From positions 15,565,219 through 15,629,218 of the forward strand of contig OY987251.1 in NCBI GenBank assembly GCA_963920765.1: a stretch of DNA of 64,000 nt, written 5' to 3'. A model generated the notes under the pieces. It ran no database searches. It saw nothing but the letters and a program-made list of their open reading frames with translations, and was not told the DNA's origin. Positions 47,636 to 59,416 of this stretch are shown here, piece by piece. The position numbers were made by a program, and so were the translations under genes. The DNA comes from Ulota crispa (Eukaryota; Streptophyta; Bryopsida; Orthotrichales; Orthotrichaceae). Position 1 is the stretch's first letter; each line of letters opens with the position of its first letter.

Positions 47636-49508
47636 TTCCCTCAATCCCTTTAAAAATGTCCAAATCAGACACATTTCTTAAATCACTAAAAACTCCCCGG
47701 CAAGAAAGCATTTGCCATGTTCAATGATCTCATGAAAGCAAGCAGACCTTTTAACAACTGTGGTCAATTTTGGGGTGGGCAATCCTTTGTATGGTCATTT
47801 GAGGGAAATTTTAAAATTATATATACTACTAAGTGGGAAGATTTCCCTTAGTGCTCCCTTTTCTAGACTCTTCTAGAACTTTTTGTTGTAAGTTGAAACA
47901 ACAAAAGACTCAAGACATAAAACACCAAGCGCCCTCCAACCATGTCCTTTTTGAAAAAAACTAAATCTTTTTGGTGGAAGTTGGAACAATGAAGGATGCC
48001 CAAATATAGAACACCAAAAGCCCTTTAACCATATTTTAGAAAATCAATAAAACTCCAAGAGCCTCCTAGCAAAGTATAAAAAATTGCATTATGATGAATA
48101 CAATTGGTATTTTTTGGTCTCAAAAATTAACCAAACAAATGGTGCATTAGGGTTAGATTCTAGACCAATTGTGAGATGTAATTGATTTTTTGTAAAGCAC
48201 ATCAAGAGTAGAATCTAGACCAATTGATAAATGGGAGCCTAACCCTCATTGACTCTGTGCCCTTTTCTAGAACCTTCTAGAATTTTTTGGTGGAAGTTGA
48301 AGCAATAAAAAATACCCTATATACAAAATACCAACCACCTTCCAACCATGTTCATTTCCAAAATCTTCTAGAACTTTTTGGTGGAAGTTGAAACATAAAG
48401 GATGCCTCAAATATGGAACACCAAACACCCTTCAACCATGTGTTAGAAAAACAACAAAACACCAAACGCCCCCTAGCAAAGTATAAAATAAGGGCATTGT
48501 GATGAGGGCAATTATTATTTTTGGTTTCCAAAAAGAACCAAAATGATGGTGCATCAAGGTCAGATTCTAAACCGATTGTGAGATATTGACTTTTTGTAAA
48601 ATACATTAGGATTAAACTTTAGAGTTTAGACTATTGATTTGTGAGATGTTGTTTTTTTGTAAAATTGAATGTTGCATTACCCATACATGTCCAACTCATG
48701 CAAAGTGTGTGCAGGTATACTAGTTGAATATAGATGTCTACCACAAATCTAACCGTATAGATGGAAGTATCTTGCAGGGCTTAGTGTTATGCATCATGGA
48801 TTATGCTCACTCTTTAGTTGTTATGGTTGTCTATTTACATTCTTTGGTATATTTTCATCCGGTTCTCTTTTAGTTTTTTCAACCCTTTGGCCACATGACA
48901 CCTCAAATTGTTGTGGTTATTGTCCAAAACTCTTCACTTCCCAATTCTCTAGACACGTCCCCATTGGCTAATCACTAGATTCATTGCCATTCTCTTCCTA
49001 CACAAGGAAAAGGGACTGGATCAACCACTTTGTGGTCGACCACTTGTTAAAGGGTTAAGAAATTATTTAGCATTCCTCTCCTAGCAAGGTTGCCTTTGCC
49101 TGTATGAAGTATCATTGTTGCTACTAATCTTTAAATCATCAATAATGAGGAGCTGACAACATGCACAAATATGGTACTTTTTGCATGGAATTTGGGTGCC
49201 CACATGGTAACATCAAAGCTACAGATTTTGCATACATTTGGTATGTGGTATATGGATTCTAGATGCATGTGTCTCTAGCATGAAGACTAAAACAATGAGT
49301 AATTGGCATTCACAAAGTATGCACTAATATGTTACTTTTTGCATGGAATTTGAGTGCCTAAATGGTGAAATAAAATATACAAATTTTGCATATTTTTGGT
49401 AGATGGTAAATTGATTCTAGAAAGCATGTGTTGCTAGTATAAAGACTAAACACACATTCAATCCTTTACAAAGAAGCTTTTTGAACGTTTTTAGAGGGAC
49501 AGAGGGAG
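47636..49508. mobile_element. Stowaway-like element, 1.87 kb
   Basis: Left terminus TTCCCTCAATCCCTTTAAAA and right terminus TTTTTAGAGGGACAGAGGGAG, flanked by TA. The interior shares several blocks with 28815-30307 (for example ATCTTTAAATCATCAATAAT and GGTACTTTTTGCATGGAA) and with the fragment at 26577. It contains internal duplications (the AACCATGT...TCTAGAAC segment occurs about three times). No transposase frame. Confidence 0.65.
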
Positions 49509-50203
49509 TAGTTTTTTTAGTGCAAAGCCTCACAAATCTAAGTGGTTTGATAATTCTCAAAATCCCTTTGAGGCAAAACACGGGGACCAATGTTTTTTTT
49601 TTGGCAATTTGGAGCAAAAAAGCACCAAATTTTTTTGAATGATTATTTGGATGAAATTGCCAAAAAGCTTCAAATTTTAAAAAAAGCTTGGATGTAATCG
49701 TCAAATTATGGATGAAAACCAAATTATAGACATGTATTATGTGCTAATGTGATATTTTTTATCCAATATATGGATGACTATTGAAATTTAGAACACCACT
49801 ATAACATTTTAAATAGCCACTTTGGCACTTCTTCAAAAATGAAAAAAAAAAAACCCTGAAGAGGACACATATGGTGTGCTTGTATGGGCATCTCATTTGT
49901 TTAATCCAATTACCTTTTGAAAGTGCAAGTGAATTTATGTAGTTTGACATAGTTAGGTTGAGCCAATTTAGAATTTGATGAAATGTGGTTTTTTTAATTA
50001 AACTTATAATGATTACTTAGGATGTGCTTCATTTTGTTTGTGTTTAGTTTTATAATAGTTAATTTGAATCTTCTCAGATCTAATTTTGTTACAAACAGAA
50101 AGATGTTCCATGGTTGATTATTTTGCTCATTGAGGCGCACGTTTCTTTCTAGGACAACGTAATCGGAACTATATATGTATATATGTATATATGTATGTGT
50201 GTG

Positions 50204-50247
<44 letters not shown>

Positions 50248-50335
50248 TAAGGATGCGATCATTGAGCACTTCGAGTTGCAAAAGTTGGGTGGATTTGTAT
50301 TATGTACAAGGAGATAGACAAATAAATTAGTTAAC
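49509..50335. repeat. AT-rich DNA with a (TA/TG)n microsatellite
   Basis: A run of TATATATGTATATATG grading into GTGTGTATGTG and then a pure (AT)n lies at about 50170-50245. No gene seen. Confidence 0.7.
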
Positions 50336-50974
50336 TTAACTCCTTGAGGCCCAAGGGGACCAAAGTTGTCCCTTCTTGTTTGTAATTTGGGATGCCTAAA
50401 TTTTTTTCATGATTAATTACAATGATTATTATTATTTTAAAGTAATTATTGAATTCTTGTTTTAGTACCAAAAGTCTGATTTTGAAAATGACTAATTATG
50501 ATTTTTCTATTTAAGATTTATGCAAGGGTGTCCATTGCAAATCTTCACTTTAATTCTAGTGTTAAGAGCTCTTGGAAATGAGCCTAAAGTATACTAGAAC
50601 TTGGAGAAACAATCACATTAGAAACTTAATTTAAAAAATTGTAGAGTAGATTTAGGGTTACAAATATTGTACTTTACACTCATATTTTTTTGGTATCCTC
50701 AATTTTAAATTTGAGATGTGAAAAGAGGATTGAAAGACTTCAAATCACTTTCACAATTTTATCACCCTCTTGATCAAATGTTATAATCTTTTGAAATCCA
50801 TAAATGATGTTGTTTTGTTTTATTTTCCTATGTGTTTTATAACATGTCTAGTTTGAATTTGTATGGTTACAATTTTTTTAAAAATTAATAGAGTTTATCA
50901 AAATGTTGACATTTTGTTCATCCAAGAACAGATTTTGAGATACTTGGGAAAGTGCATGGGCCTTGAGGGGTTAA
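50336..50974. mobile_element. TTAA-bounded DNA element, mid-size subfamily (family B), 639 bp
   Basis: Left end TTAACTCCTTGAGGCCCAAG, right end GGGCCTTGAGGGGTTAA. The interior matches the element at 59417-60069, including a TGTCCATTGCAA segment and GTGAAAAGAGGATTGAAAGA. Non-coding. Confidence 0.75.
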
Positions 50975-51144
50975 AGGTCTATCATAATAATGATACAAAT
51001 TATCAAGGTTCTTTTGCTTGGATAGTATTAATCTTCAAGCAATTGCCTTCTGTTTGGTGCTTAGCATCGGCCTTGTAGATTAGAAAATCAGCCATGTCAA
51101 ATAGATTTTGATTAACCCATCCTATTTCTTATTATAAATTTTCA

Positions 51145-52078
51145 TTAACCCCTAAAGGATCAAGCCTTATTTTTGCCAAAATTTTTGAAAACTGCTACTT
51201 CTAGGGGATGAGTAAGAAGGTAGTTTTTTTTTTTTTTTTTGGAAATCCAACCATAGGATCTTACCTTAGATTAGAAGAGGTACTTGTGGGAAAAAAAATC
51301 AAGTCATTCTAGATGGTGAGAAAGAAGATATTTTCATCTTAAGTGAAGGGAAAAGTTATTTTTTCTTAGTGTTTGTAAATTTGAGAAGCCTTTTGACCAC
51401 TCTTACATAAAATAAATTGCTCTACCCAAAGTTATACTTTTAATTTTTCATGTAGGAGATTAAATTAGGTTTATGTGGGAGAATTTTCAAATCAATTGGA
51501 ACTGCACAACACATGGGAAAACAGTAATAAGTAAAAAGTAGAGAATGAATGAAAACACTAAATTGTTAAGAATTTATTTATGGAAATGAAAAATGAAAAA
51601 TGCAAATCCCAATAGTTGTAATGTTGCAATAAACAATCTACTTCCTTTCATTTAATTGTTTTTCCAAAATATTGAAATTGAGTAAAATAAAGGACTTCAA
51701 AGTATATTTTAGAGTAGAGAATCCATAATTGTCCGCAAACAAAAACTCCTCATAACTTTCATCTCATTGATTGAAATTGAATGATTCATTCTCAGGTATA
51801 AAATAATCTACAGAACCAATTTCAAATTCTTAAAAAAATGTAATTTTTAAAAAAGTTTTTGGGCTGCCCGGATGGGCAATCTTCTCCAAATTTTCATAAA
51901 TTCATACATGACTTCTTTGTCAAATGTTGGAATGAAGAAAAATTAAATGCCCACATAGATCTTTGAATTCCCCATCTTCCATAAAAATTTCAAAAAATTG
52001 CACAAAGTAGTTTAGCCATAGGTACATGCCCAAAATCCCACTTGTCCCACATGGGGACGATGGTCCCCTAGGGGTTGA
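51145..52078. mobile_element. TTAA-bounded DNA element, long subfamily (family B), 934 bp
   Basis: Left end TTAACCCCTAAAGGATCAAG, right end GGTCCCCTAGGGGTTGA. It is the uninterrupted relative of 41309-42525 and of the truncated copy at 13826-14425, and keeps a simple TA at 51310-51311 where the former holds a MITE. It ends about 260 bp from the predicted last CYCLOPS exon. Confidence 0.7.
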
Positions 52079-52340
52079 TCGTTATTGTTTAGGACCTTAC
52101 GTTACTCATAAATGTATTACTTCTCAATGAATGATGATACCAATGGGGACAACGTTTTGAAATAGTTGGATAATTTTGTTCGGAAATGATAATATGAAGA
52201 ATTTTAACGTATTGTGATGTATCATCTTACTTTGTTACCTTATTTTATCATCTAGGAATTATTATATTTCAAAACGCATATTCCCTTGATTAGTGGGTAG
52301 GGGATATTTGGAAAAAGTGTGATACAGCGTAATTATCCTC

Positions 52341-55300
52341 TCATTCGCTGCTGCCTCCCACTTCTTCCAGGAGCAGCTGCATCGTAACAATGGGCAGAAT
52401 TAGAGGTCAACCCTCAAGCCAGCTACCAATTCTGCAAATATACAAGAAAGTAATTGTATGTATGTCGTCTTCGATACGCTAGGCCAACAATTCCTAACAG
52501 GTTCTTCATTCTCATCGTTCACATTGTCAATCTGCCACAATAAAATATATCACTTGGTGTCGCGTCAAAATGCGTTGTGAGATATAAAAAAAAATGACTT
52601 ATCAAAACAAAAGTTGCCAATCCGAGCAACCCAGTGCAAAAACACATTAAGGCTATATAAAACACATCATGAGCACCTTAAACTACATGACTCTATCGTT
52701 ATGAACACGCAAAACTATAGTTGCATATCACATCCTTTCAAGCTCAAATTCATTTTTTTGAGTTCCTTATTTTCATCCTCCAGCTCTTCAATATGCTTTG
52801 TTTGCTCAGAATCCTTCCTGCAGATAACCCAGCACGAATCCACAAAAACTTCCGTTAGACCGGTTGTCATATACTACTCACTACACCAAGCAGCAAGCGG
52901 AGGAATGACAATACAGTTTGCCATCACTCTTCATGCTGACATCACTCTTTTAGGCTCTATGAGAGATAATTACAACTTGCATACGTAAAACAAAACGAGA
53001 CTTGAATTCCCTCGAGACAATTTTTTTACTTTTGCACGAAGAACGCTTTCTCGTCAAATCACACAATAAACGTAACCAAAATACTGCTGACACCCGCTCC
53101 AGAGTTAACAAGACGTCTGGCGAGCTCTGAAGACGAGAAGAATGCATGCCTCGACGACGAGTAGTCTTACCTATTCATGAACGAGAGATTCATACGCAAA
53201 GATCGAACTTCTTTCTCCAAAGCATCCAGCCGCTTCATAGCAGCTTGCAGATCAGGAGGTCCTGCTACAGATGTGGCTCCTCTTCCCTTGGCCTCAGCCA
53301 TTCTGAAAAAAGGACCGGTTGGATAACATCATATAATGAAAACCAACACATCTTAAAACAAACGTCTACGAAAATCACGCTAACCTATTTAGAATCTCAT
53401 TTGATCACAAATGTGCACCCAGTATAAGTAGAAATAGGTGAACTGAATATTGAATAGTCGGAATCGTACTTCCGTTGTCGATCCACTCGACGTCTTTTAG
53501 TAGCGTCATCTATGCCATCTGTGCTTGGGCCTGCATGCTGATCCGGCGATCTCCTGGGCGATCTCCTGGGCGACCTCAGTAACGGGACCTGTGCATATTC
53601 TAACAAGACCAGCCCCACCACCGCAAGTAAATTCCACGAAAAGCAGAAAATAGAGTCGAGTGTTCCACAGAATCGTTCAGAAATATCGCAACACCAAATT
53701 GTGAAAGGCCGATATTTTCAATTCAACAAAACATGAAGGAGTTGAACACTCCTTTGCCGAAGAGAAAATCTCACTTCGTCGTGAGAATGATGAGAAATAT
53801 AAATGAGAAAGGATAATGGAACTCACCAGATCTAGCTGCAGAATTGATAGACCCCATTCGTCTTAAAGTATCCGGTATCTGAAAATGATGAGCACGAAGG
53901 TCAAAAGAACTGAAACCTTCACATGGTATGCACTTCATATATTGTGAATTAATCCTAACTGCTACAGGAATCAGCCAATAGGGTAAACCAGAGCACGAAT
54001 TATCATGCTCCACGACAAAAACCAAAAGGCCATAGTAAATTTGCCTATCCGTTCAGAATTCGGCCAGACACATAATGAATTTGTTACCTACTACTAACCT
54101 TGAGATTGGTCACAACGTTCTTTATTTGCATTTAAAACATGTCAAAATTAACTACTAAAAGAAATTAATTTCATATTTACAACGTTTCCTGTCACGTTAT
54201 AAAATCTAACGATAGCGGCATTGATTTTGAAACATGCTGGAAAGTACAGTTTCTAAGAGCGTAAGAACACATATGCATACGGACAGTCCACTGTGCTTCA
54301 TGTCATCGGAGTCTCACAAAGATGACAGTAGATTAGTCCACAACCTCACAGTTGATTAAGTGAAAGCGTGAAAGTTTATAAGAAACAATATGACCATGTG
54401 ACCATACCTTTGGTAATTGTTCCTGGTTCTTGGCTGAGCCCTGAAACTCCATTCCCTCTGATTGCAATACAGTTCATGAGTCAGTCGAAAGTTGTCACTT
54501 GCAGTGAAGTGCATGCATGCAGATTTTATTAACTAACCTATAACTACCCATCGAGAAGGGCTGCAATCCTACTGTATGTACAGTTTTCATCAGCGTAATA
54601 AATGTTCAATATAGTATCTCAAATACAACCCTAAGTCTAACATGGAGATTGGTTCGGCCAAAACGTGATCATTTCAATATTTCCACGTTTCAAGCTCTTG
54701 CTTCGTCCTATCAGATTCGTCTGCCCAGAGGTACACAGCATTTCAGTTGAAAGTCCCGAACCTAAATTTGGAGCTCCTCCCGATGAATCGCTTATTTGCG
54801 TGACAGGAACGCTTTGGTAAGCGTAACCATCGTCCATGGATCTTGAGCTGACGTTGTCAGTGTTCGTCTGCACAGGCTTCTCCACGATAGGAGTTGGCCA
54901 CTTTGACCCACAATTCCTTTGATTCATTCTGATGCTCGACGAGTCGAGGATGCCCGGCGGCGAAATAGTTAAATCTCCGTTCGTGCCCTGATGTTGTGCT
55001 TTCTTTCCCTTCACATCTTCAGAAACCCCTGAATAGGGTTCAGTTTCTGAACCCAATCTCTGCTTTGCTCGATTTAAGCTACCCTTGAGCATCCCAACAC
55101 AATCAGATAATGAAGTGTTGACTGGACGTTGAGAGGAGGAGGGACCAGGTATTGGAGTGGATGCGAGCGTTTGTGCGGCACCAGTCCACCCATTTATTGC
55201 GGCAGCGGGACTCTGCTCTTTGTAAGGAAGAAGCCTGGGAATCGCATTTACTTGCGGGTTCGCAACTGCTCCTGCTTCTGCAAATCTGCGCCTGCACATG

Positions 55301-57345
55301 TTTGTACAACCGATCAGTTACTACTAGCCTGAATACGCGAACCCCAATAAATACAGTCACTCGTACGAATTGAGAAAACAATGGCAATGGAGGTACATAA
55401 CAATCTCCTTAAGTTTCATAAATAAAAAGAACCCGTCCTTGAAACTACGACAAGATGGTGCCTTGCATGAAGGAATGTACAAAACTACGATTCTCTGATG
55501 AAGGGGATTTTCGATGAGCTAAATAGGCAAGCACCTCAACTCAGAAGAGCGACTGCGTGTCACTGGCGCCTGAGTCTCCAACCAAATATTATGCGCTATC
55601 TGCCATAAACACGGCAAACTATTGTAAAGATTATGCTCGTAGATGCTGCACTTAAATCTTTCAAAAACTACCATAAAACCTGAGGAGCAGACCCTGAGGC
55701 TCAAGCAGGTAAACGACTGATCACGTTTTCATGATGCCTCCATTCGCTAGAAAAAGACATGTTTAATAACGGACAAGGCGTTCTAATGCAAAAATCCCTG
55801 AATGCATATTTCTTATTTGTTTCCTCGCCCACAACCGCGATATCAGCATCGTGGAATAAAGGCAGTGAAAAATACTGAAAGCTCCGCCATAGACACTATA
55901 AGTCAACCAACAGTCTTCAAAATACTCCATGTGTACCGAGATTTATCAAGCAAAGGCAGCACTAAATGGGTTGCTACAATAGAAAACTCTCATGTCGGCT
56001 CGATCAAGTGGACCGGGAAGTGCAATGACGCAAGGTCGTCGTCCTACATTGTAAGCCAAAATCAGCCTCCAAATAAATAACTTGAGCTTTGAAACGCACC
56101 TTAGACTCAAGAAAATCTGCTGTAAATCGACCTTGCTCACTTGAACCATTGCTGAGCCTAGCGAAAGCACAAACATCAAAACGAGTGCCGTTTCACGTGC
56201 TGTTAGTACTAACTAATGCACATAACGAGCATGACCTGCAACCGTCAATTATCCTTGAAGACCAAAAGTGAAGCATCCGATACGACAGCGCGCAACGACA
56301 CATTCGACCACCACGAAGGAATAGGTGACGAGCAGTACCTAGACTTCGGAGTGGCTTCAAAAGAATTCTCGGTGTCGAGAAAAGATTTTGATGGCATGTA
56401 GACATCGTCCACACCATCTACTCGCTGATACAAGTCGATGCTGCTTAAAGTGAAATTATTGTTGAAGCTGTTTTGTTGCTTGATGATAGCCGCCAGCTCG
56501 CCTGACACTCTGTCGTCACCCGCACCCGCACCCGGGAAGAAAAGACCTATTAGGTCAGGCAAGGCATGGCAAAACTAGAAGGAAAGCTTAGTATTCTAAA
56601 CTGAGCGAGACCAATGTCTGGGTTTCAATCAGCGCATCATTGAAAAGCATTTCAAATTAAAAGTACGGGCGTGCAATTCGATACTGACCTGCGAGGTTGT
56701 TCTAGACGAGGGCGCTGGGGATGACCTGGGAACGCGGCGCCAGGGGTGGTGTCAGTATTCTGCAAACGACACGAGCTGGATTGTCTCAGGGAGTGTAATC
56801 GTAAGGTGACACAGGCGCAAACCCCCGCTCCCAGTGCAATGTTTCACACCAGTCCATTATTTTTATAAGCTATAAGAGGAGTGTATTGGATATTCGCAAA
56901 GGGTAAAGCATAAACTCTCCAGCACAAAGTCGATACCCAGAAACCTTAGATTACACACCTGGTTGTGAGTAACAGCAGAAACCCAGGAACTAAAGAGTTC
57001 CTCACTGTCGCCCCGAGAGAATTTATCAAGCTCGACGACCTGCGAGAGGCCAAGGTTGTCAGCGGCGGGCAAAGAGGAAAGCGAAACCTTGGTGCTGCTG
57101 TCGACAAAGCTCTGAATGAAGAGCTCCTCGGTGCTCTTGCGGGCAAAGCCGCCGAATTGCTCCATCTGCGCGGCCTGTTCGGCCAAGGAACCAGGCGCCG
57201 ATTGCAAGGAGGGTTGAGCGGGGGCAGCAGGCTTGGAGCCTAAAATGGACAGGGACGTCGGGGGGGCCGGGGGCGAGTGAAGCCCTTTGCTGTGAAATTC
57301 GGAGAGGAATCGGCGAGTGAGGCGCCGCTGCCCAGGCAGCTCCAT
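52341..57345 (-). CDS. CYCLOPS: CYCLOPS / IPD3, transcriptional regulator of the common symbiosis pathway
   Basis: In other plants CYCLOPS is a nuclear protein phosphorylated by the calcium/calmodulin kinase CCaMK; it then activates genes for intracellular symbiosis. Phase-compatible exons: 57345-56959, 56759-56689, 56509-56339, 56157-56100, 55599-55535, 55291-54687, 54457-54408, 53878-53827, 53530-53470, 53302-53171, 52817 onward. If exon 11 ends at its own stop (52715) the product is 584 residues; legume forms are about 510-520. Family landmarks: STEELFIQSFVDS and GDSEELFSSW near the N-terminus (first CCaMK-target serine motif), VTRSRSSELRRRF around residue 242 (second motif), CVGMLKGSLNRAK, then TKRRRVDRQRKMAEAKGRG and the coiled coil LEKEVRSLRMNLSFMNRKDS. 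The 3' end is uncertain: exon 11 runs to a stop at 52715, while good exon-like segments at 52531-52499 and 52376-52341 (LLLEEVGGSSE, then stop) resemble the family C-terminus. Confidence 0.93.
56014..56043 (-). other. Candidate 30-bp CYCLOPS micro-exon
   Basis: Between exons 4 and 5 a 30-bp segment lies behind an AATGTAG acceptor and before a CCCG|GTCCAC donor. It keeps the reading frame (10 codons, DDDLASLHFP) and would fill part of a region that in legume CYCLOPS contains a DFNFP-like stretch. The donor is weak. The gene reads through in frame with or without it. Confidence 0.3.
57165..57345 (-). other. N-terminal extension of CYCLOPS between two candidate starts
   Basis: The ATG at 57345 opens a 60-residue proline- and serine-rich stretch (HSPPAPPTSLSILGSKPAAP) before the methionine at 57165. 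The 57165 methionine (MEQFGGFARKSTEELF) aligns with the usual start of the family (MEGRGF...SSEELF). I use 57345 for the gene span because the frame is open and in phase, but translation may start at 57165. Confidence 0.5.
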
Positions 57346-58053
57346 GAGGGAAAGGCAGAGAGAGAGAGAGAGGATGTGGAGAAGGGGACTCACATGATCA
57401 AGGGAGAGGGCAAAGGGAAGAAGAAAATTGGGGAGTACGGAAGGGGAATAATCGAAGGACGAGGGAGAGAGAAAAGAGAAAGTGGCGGTAGAGGTCGAGA
57501 AGGAGAGAGCAGACTGCGCAGGGGGGTAGGGAAGGAAAGAAGGAAGGAAGGAAGGAAGAGGAGCCTCCCACTGGTGGTAAGCTTAAGTTAAGAAACTACA
57601 AAAGCTTAGGGTTCAAGTGAGTCAACAAAAGAGAGTGCAGTGCAACAAGAGCCTGGGGCTGGTGGTAGAGGGCACCACCATAATATCTAGCGTAAGAATA
57701 AACAGTAACGAAAGGCAGTAGGAGACTGGGAGTGGAAGGGAGCCAGAAAGGGTGAATGATGAATGCACTACACTTACTCTGCACAGAGCGCAGTGGGTGC
57801 TGCTGCTGCTGGCCAGGAGAAGCGAAAGAGAGAGAGCGAGAGCGCGCGAGAAATCGGGAGGGACGGAGAGACCGCGGGTGGGACTGGGTCCGACCTCCGG
57901 GCTGAGGGGAGTGCAGTGCAGTGCCGGAGAGTCGGCCAACGAGGGAGGCAGGGAGAGGGCTGTCATGTTGGCGATCGCAGGCGGGCTAACGACAAGGGGA
58001 TGATCGCCACTGCTCCATCTCCCAGCGCATGTGCTGTTTCTCTAATAATAATA
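57346..58053. promoter_or_regulatory. CYCLOPS upstream region (5' UTR and promoter, inferred)
   Basis: GC-richer than the surroundings, with a (GA)n run at 57357-57372 and (GGAA)n at about 57533-57558, which on the gene strand are pyrimidine tracts as often found in plant leaders. A further GA-rich stretch lies near 57820-57850. Open frames here are composition artefacts. No binding site is claimed. Confidence 0.45.
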
Positions 58054-58561
58054 TTAAATCTACGGAATTGCTAATGCCACATCCAAAATTGCTAACGTCA
58101 CACCCTAAGGTTCACTTTGAGTATGAAATGTGAGAATTTATTGCTGTTCTTTTTATTTGGATCAAAAGATGTGTTTCATCTCTATTATTCTAACATTGTA
58201 TTCAAAAAAATTGGAGGTGCTTGAATTTGAAACTAAAAGTACAAGACTTTTAAAATATTTAAAGCAAAAATACGTCAAAAATTAGCAATGGTGCAATTAA
58301 AGTTCAACAAAAAATTGTATTTATTTTTCATTCTTTCAAGAAGGTGGTAATGCCGTGATTGAATGAATGATGGACCACTTGAATGAAAAAAATATAGCAT
58401 CAAATTTACAAAATACATGCTTATAGGGTGTGGCGCTAGCAATTCTGGGTGTGGCATTAGCAATTCTGGGTGTAGCGTTAGCAATTTTGGGTATGGCATT
58501 AGCAATTTTGGGTGTAGAGTTAGCAATTCTGGGTGTGACGTGAGCAGTTCCCTAAATTTAT
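58054..58561. mobile_element. Foldback element with 21-bp terminal repeats, 0.5 kb
   Basis: The right end (58426-58551) is six tandem 21-bp units of the type GGGTGTGGCATTAGCAATTCT. The left end (58064-58108) carries two inverted units (AATTGCTAATGCCACATCC, then AAAATTGCTAACGTCACACCC). Flanks TAAATCTACGG and CCCTAAATTTA extend the inverted symmetry. It lies about 0.7 kb upstream of the CYCLOPS start codon. Non-coding. Confidence 0.65.
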
Positions 58562-58905
58562 GGACTCCTGAGAAAATCTAGTCCATTGTGCTATTTTACC
58601 GGCACCAACACCACCCAGCCAGCCAGCCATGAGCCATCTCTCCGGGGATCGCCTCCCAGCCTTTGGCTGATCGGCTCCTTCTCTTCCCTTCCCGCCTTGC
58701 CCCCATGCAAGCTAGCAGGCTTGCTCTTGCAGCCTGTCCTACCCGTCCCCACTCTCCAGCCTTTAAAATTGGATTTTGGTTTTTGGTTTATTTTTTTTTG
58801 GTAGCGCAATAGGCACTTAGCAATAAAAGCATGTACATAACATTTAGTAGCTTGAAGAGAGGCTGCCTTTCCCTCTCTTCAAGTATCATTCATGAACTTC
58901 ATCTT

Positions 58906-58956
<51 letters not shown>

Positions 58957-59416
58957 TTTTCTGACACGTCTGGCCCCCTTGATGTGTGTGCATTGAACTA
59001 AGGGTCTCCTTCCATGCTTGATCGGTGGGGTATGGGAGGACCGGCCCTCAGTGGTGTTCCCTAGGCCAGGGTGTGTGATACATTATTTTGACACTTCCAT
59101 GCAAAAGGGGATTGTGGAATAGGGTTAGGAGGTCATCAGCCCCTCCCACCCACTCACCCTTTAACTTTTACATTTTGGTTGGTATTAGAACATGCTCCTA
59201 CCAATGCAAGTTGGTTAATAAATCTGGACAAAAATGGATAGAATTAATAACTTGTGAACATCCATAAAATATACTAACTTTAGTTCTTTTCATCCAAACT
59301 TTGTGTTCTTTGAGGGAGGGGCTTGGCAATTTCGTCCTTTTTTTTAGCCAGTTTTTTTAATGTAATGGTAGCTAGTCCAAAATCTAGGTAATGTTTAGGA
59401 ATTTTTTTTCATGAAT
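58562..59416. repeat. Intergenic DNA with a GC-rich patch and an (AT)n microsatellite
   Basis: A GC-richer patch at about 58600-58760 holds open frames in both directions without similarity. A pure (AT)n run spans 58909-58950. A second GC-richer patch lies near 58965-59160. Origin unknown. Confidence 0.5.

Noticed and set aside
52715-53530. bZIP transcription factor identity for the basic region plus coiled coil
   Set aside because: There is no canonical N-x7-R bZIP basic motif, and the surrounding exons match CYCLOPS throughout.
57277-58074. Several open frames upstream of CYCLOPS
   Set aside because: They are driven by GA-rich and GC-rich leader composition, overlap in many frames and lack any domain.
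58586-58809. Overlapping open frames on both strands
   Set aside because: Both strands are open because of GC-rich composition; no conserved motif is visible.
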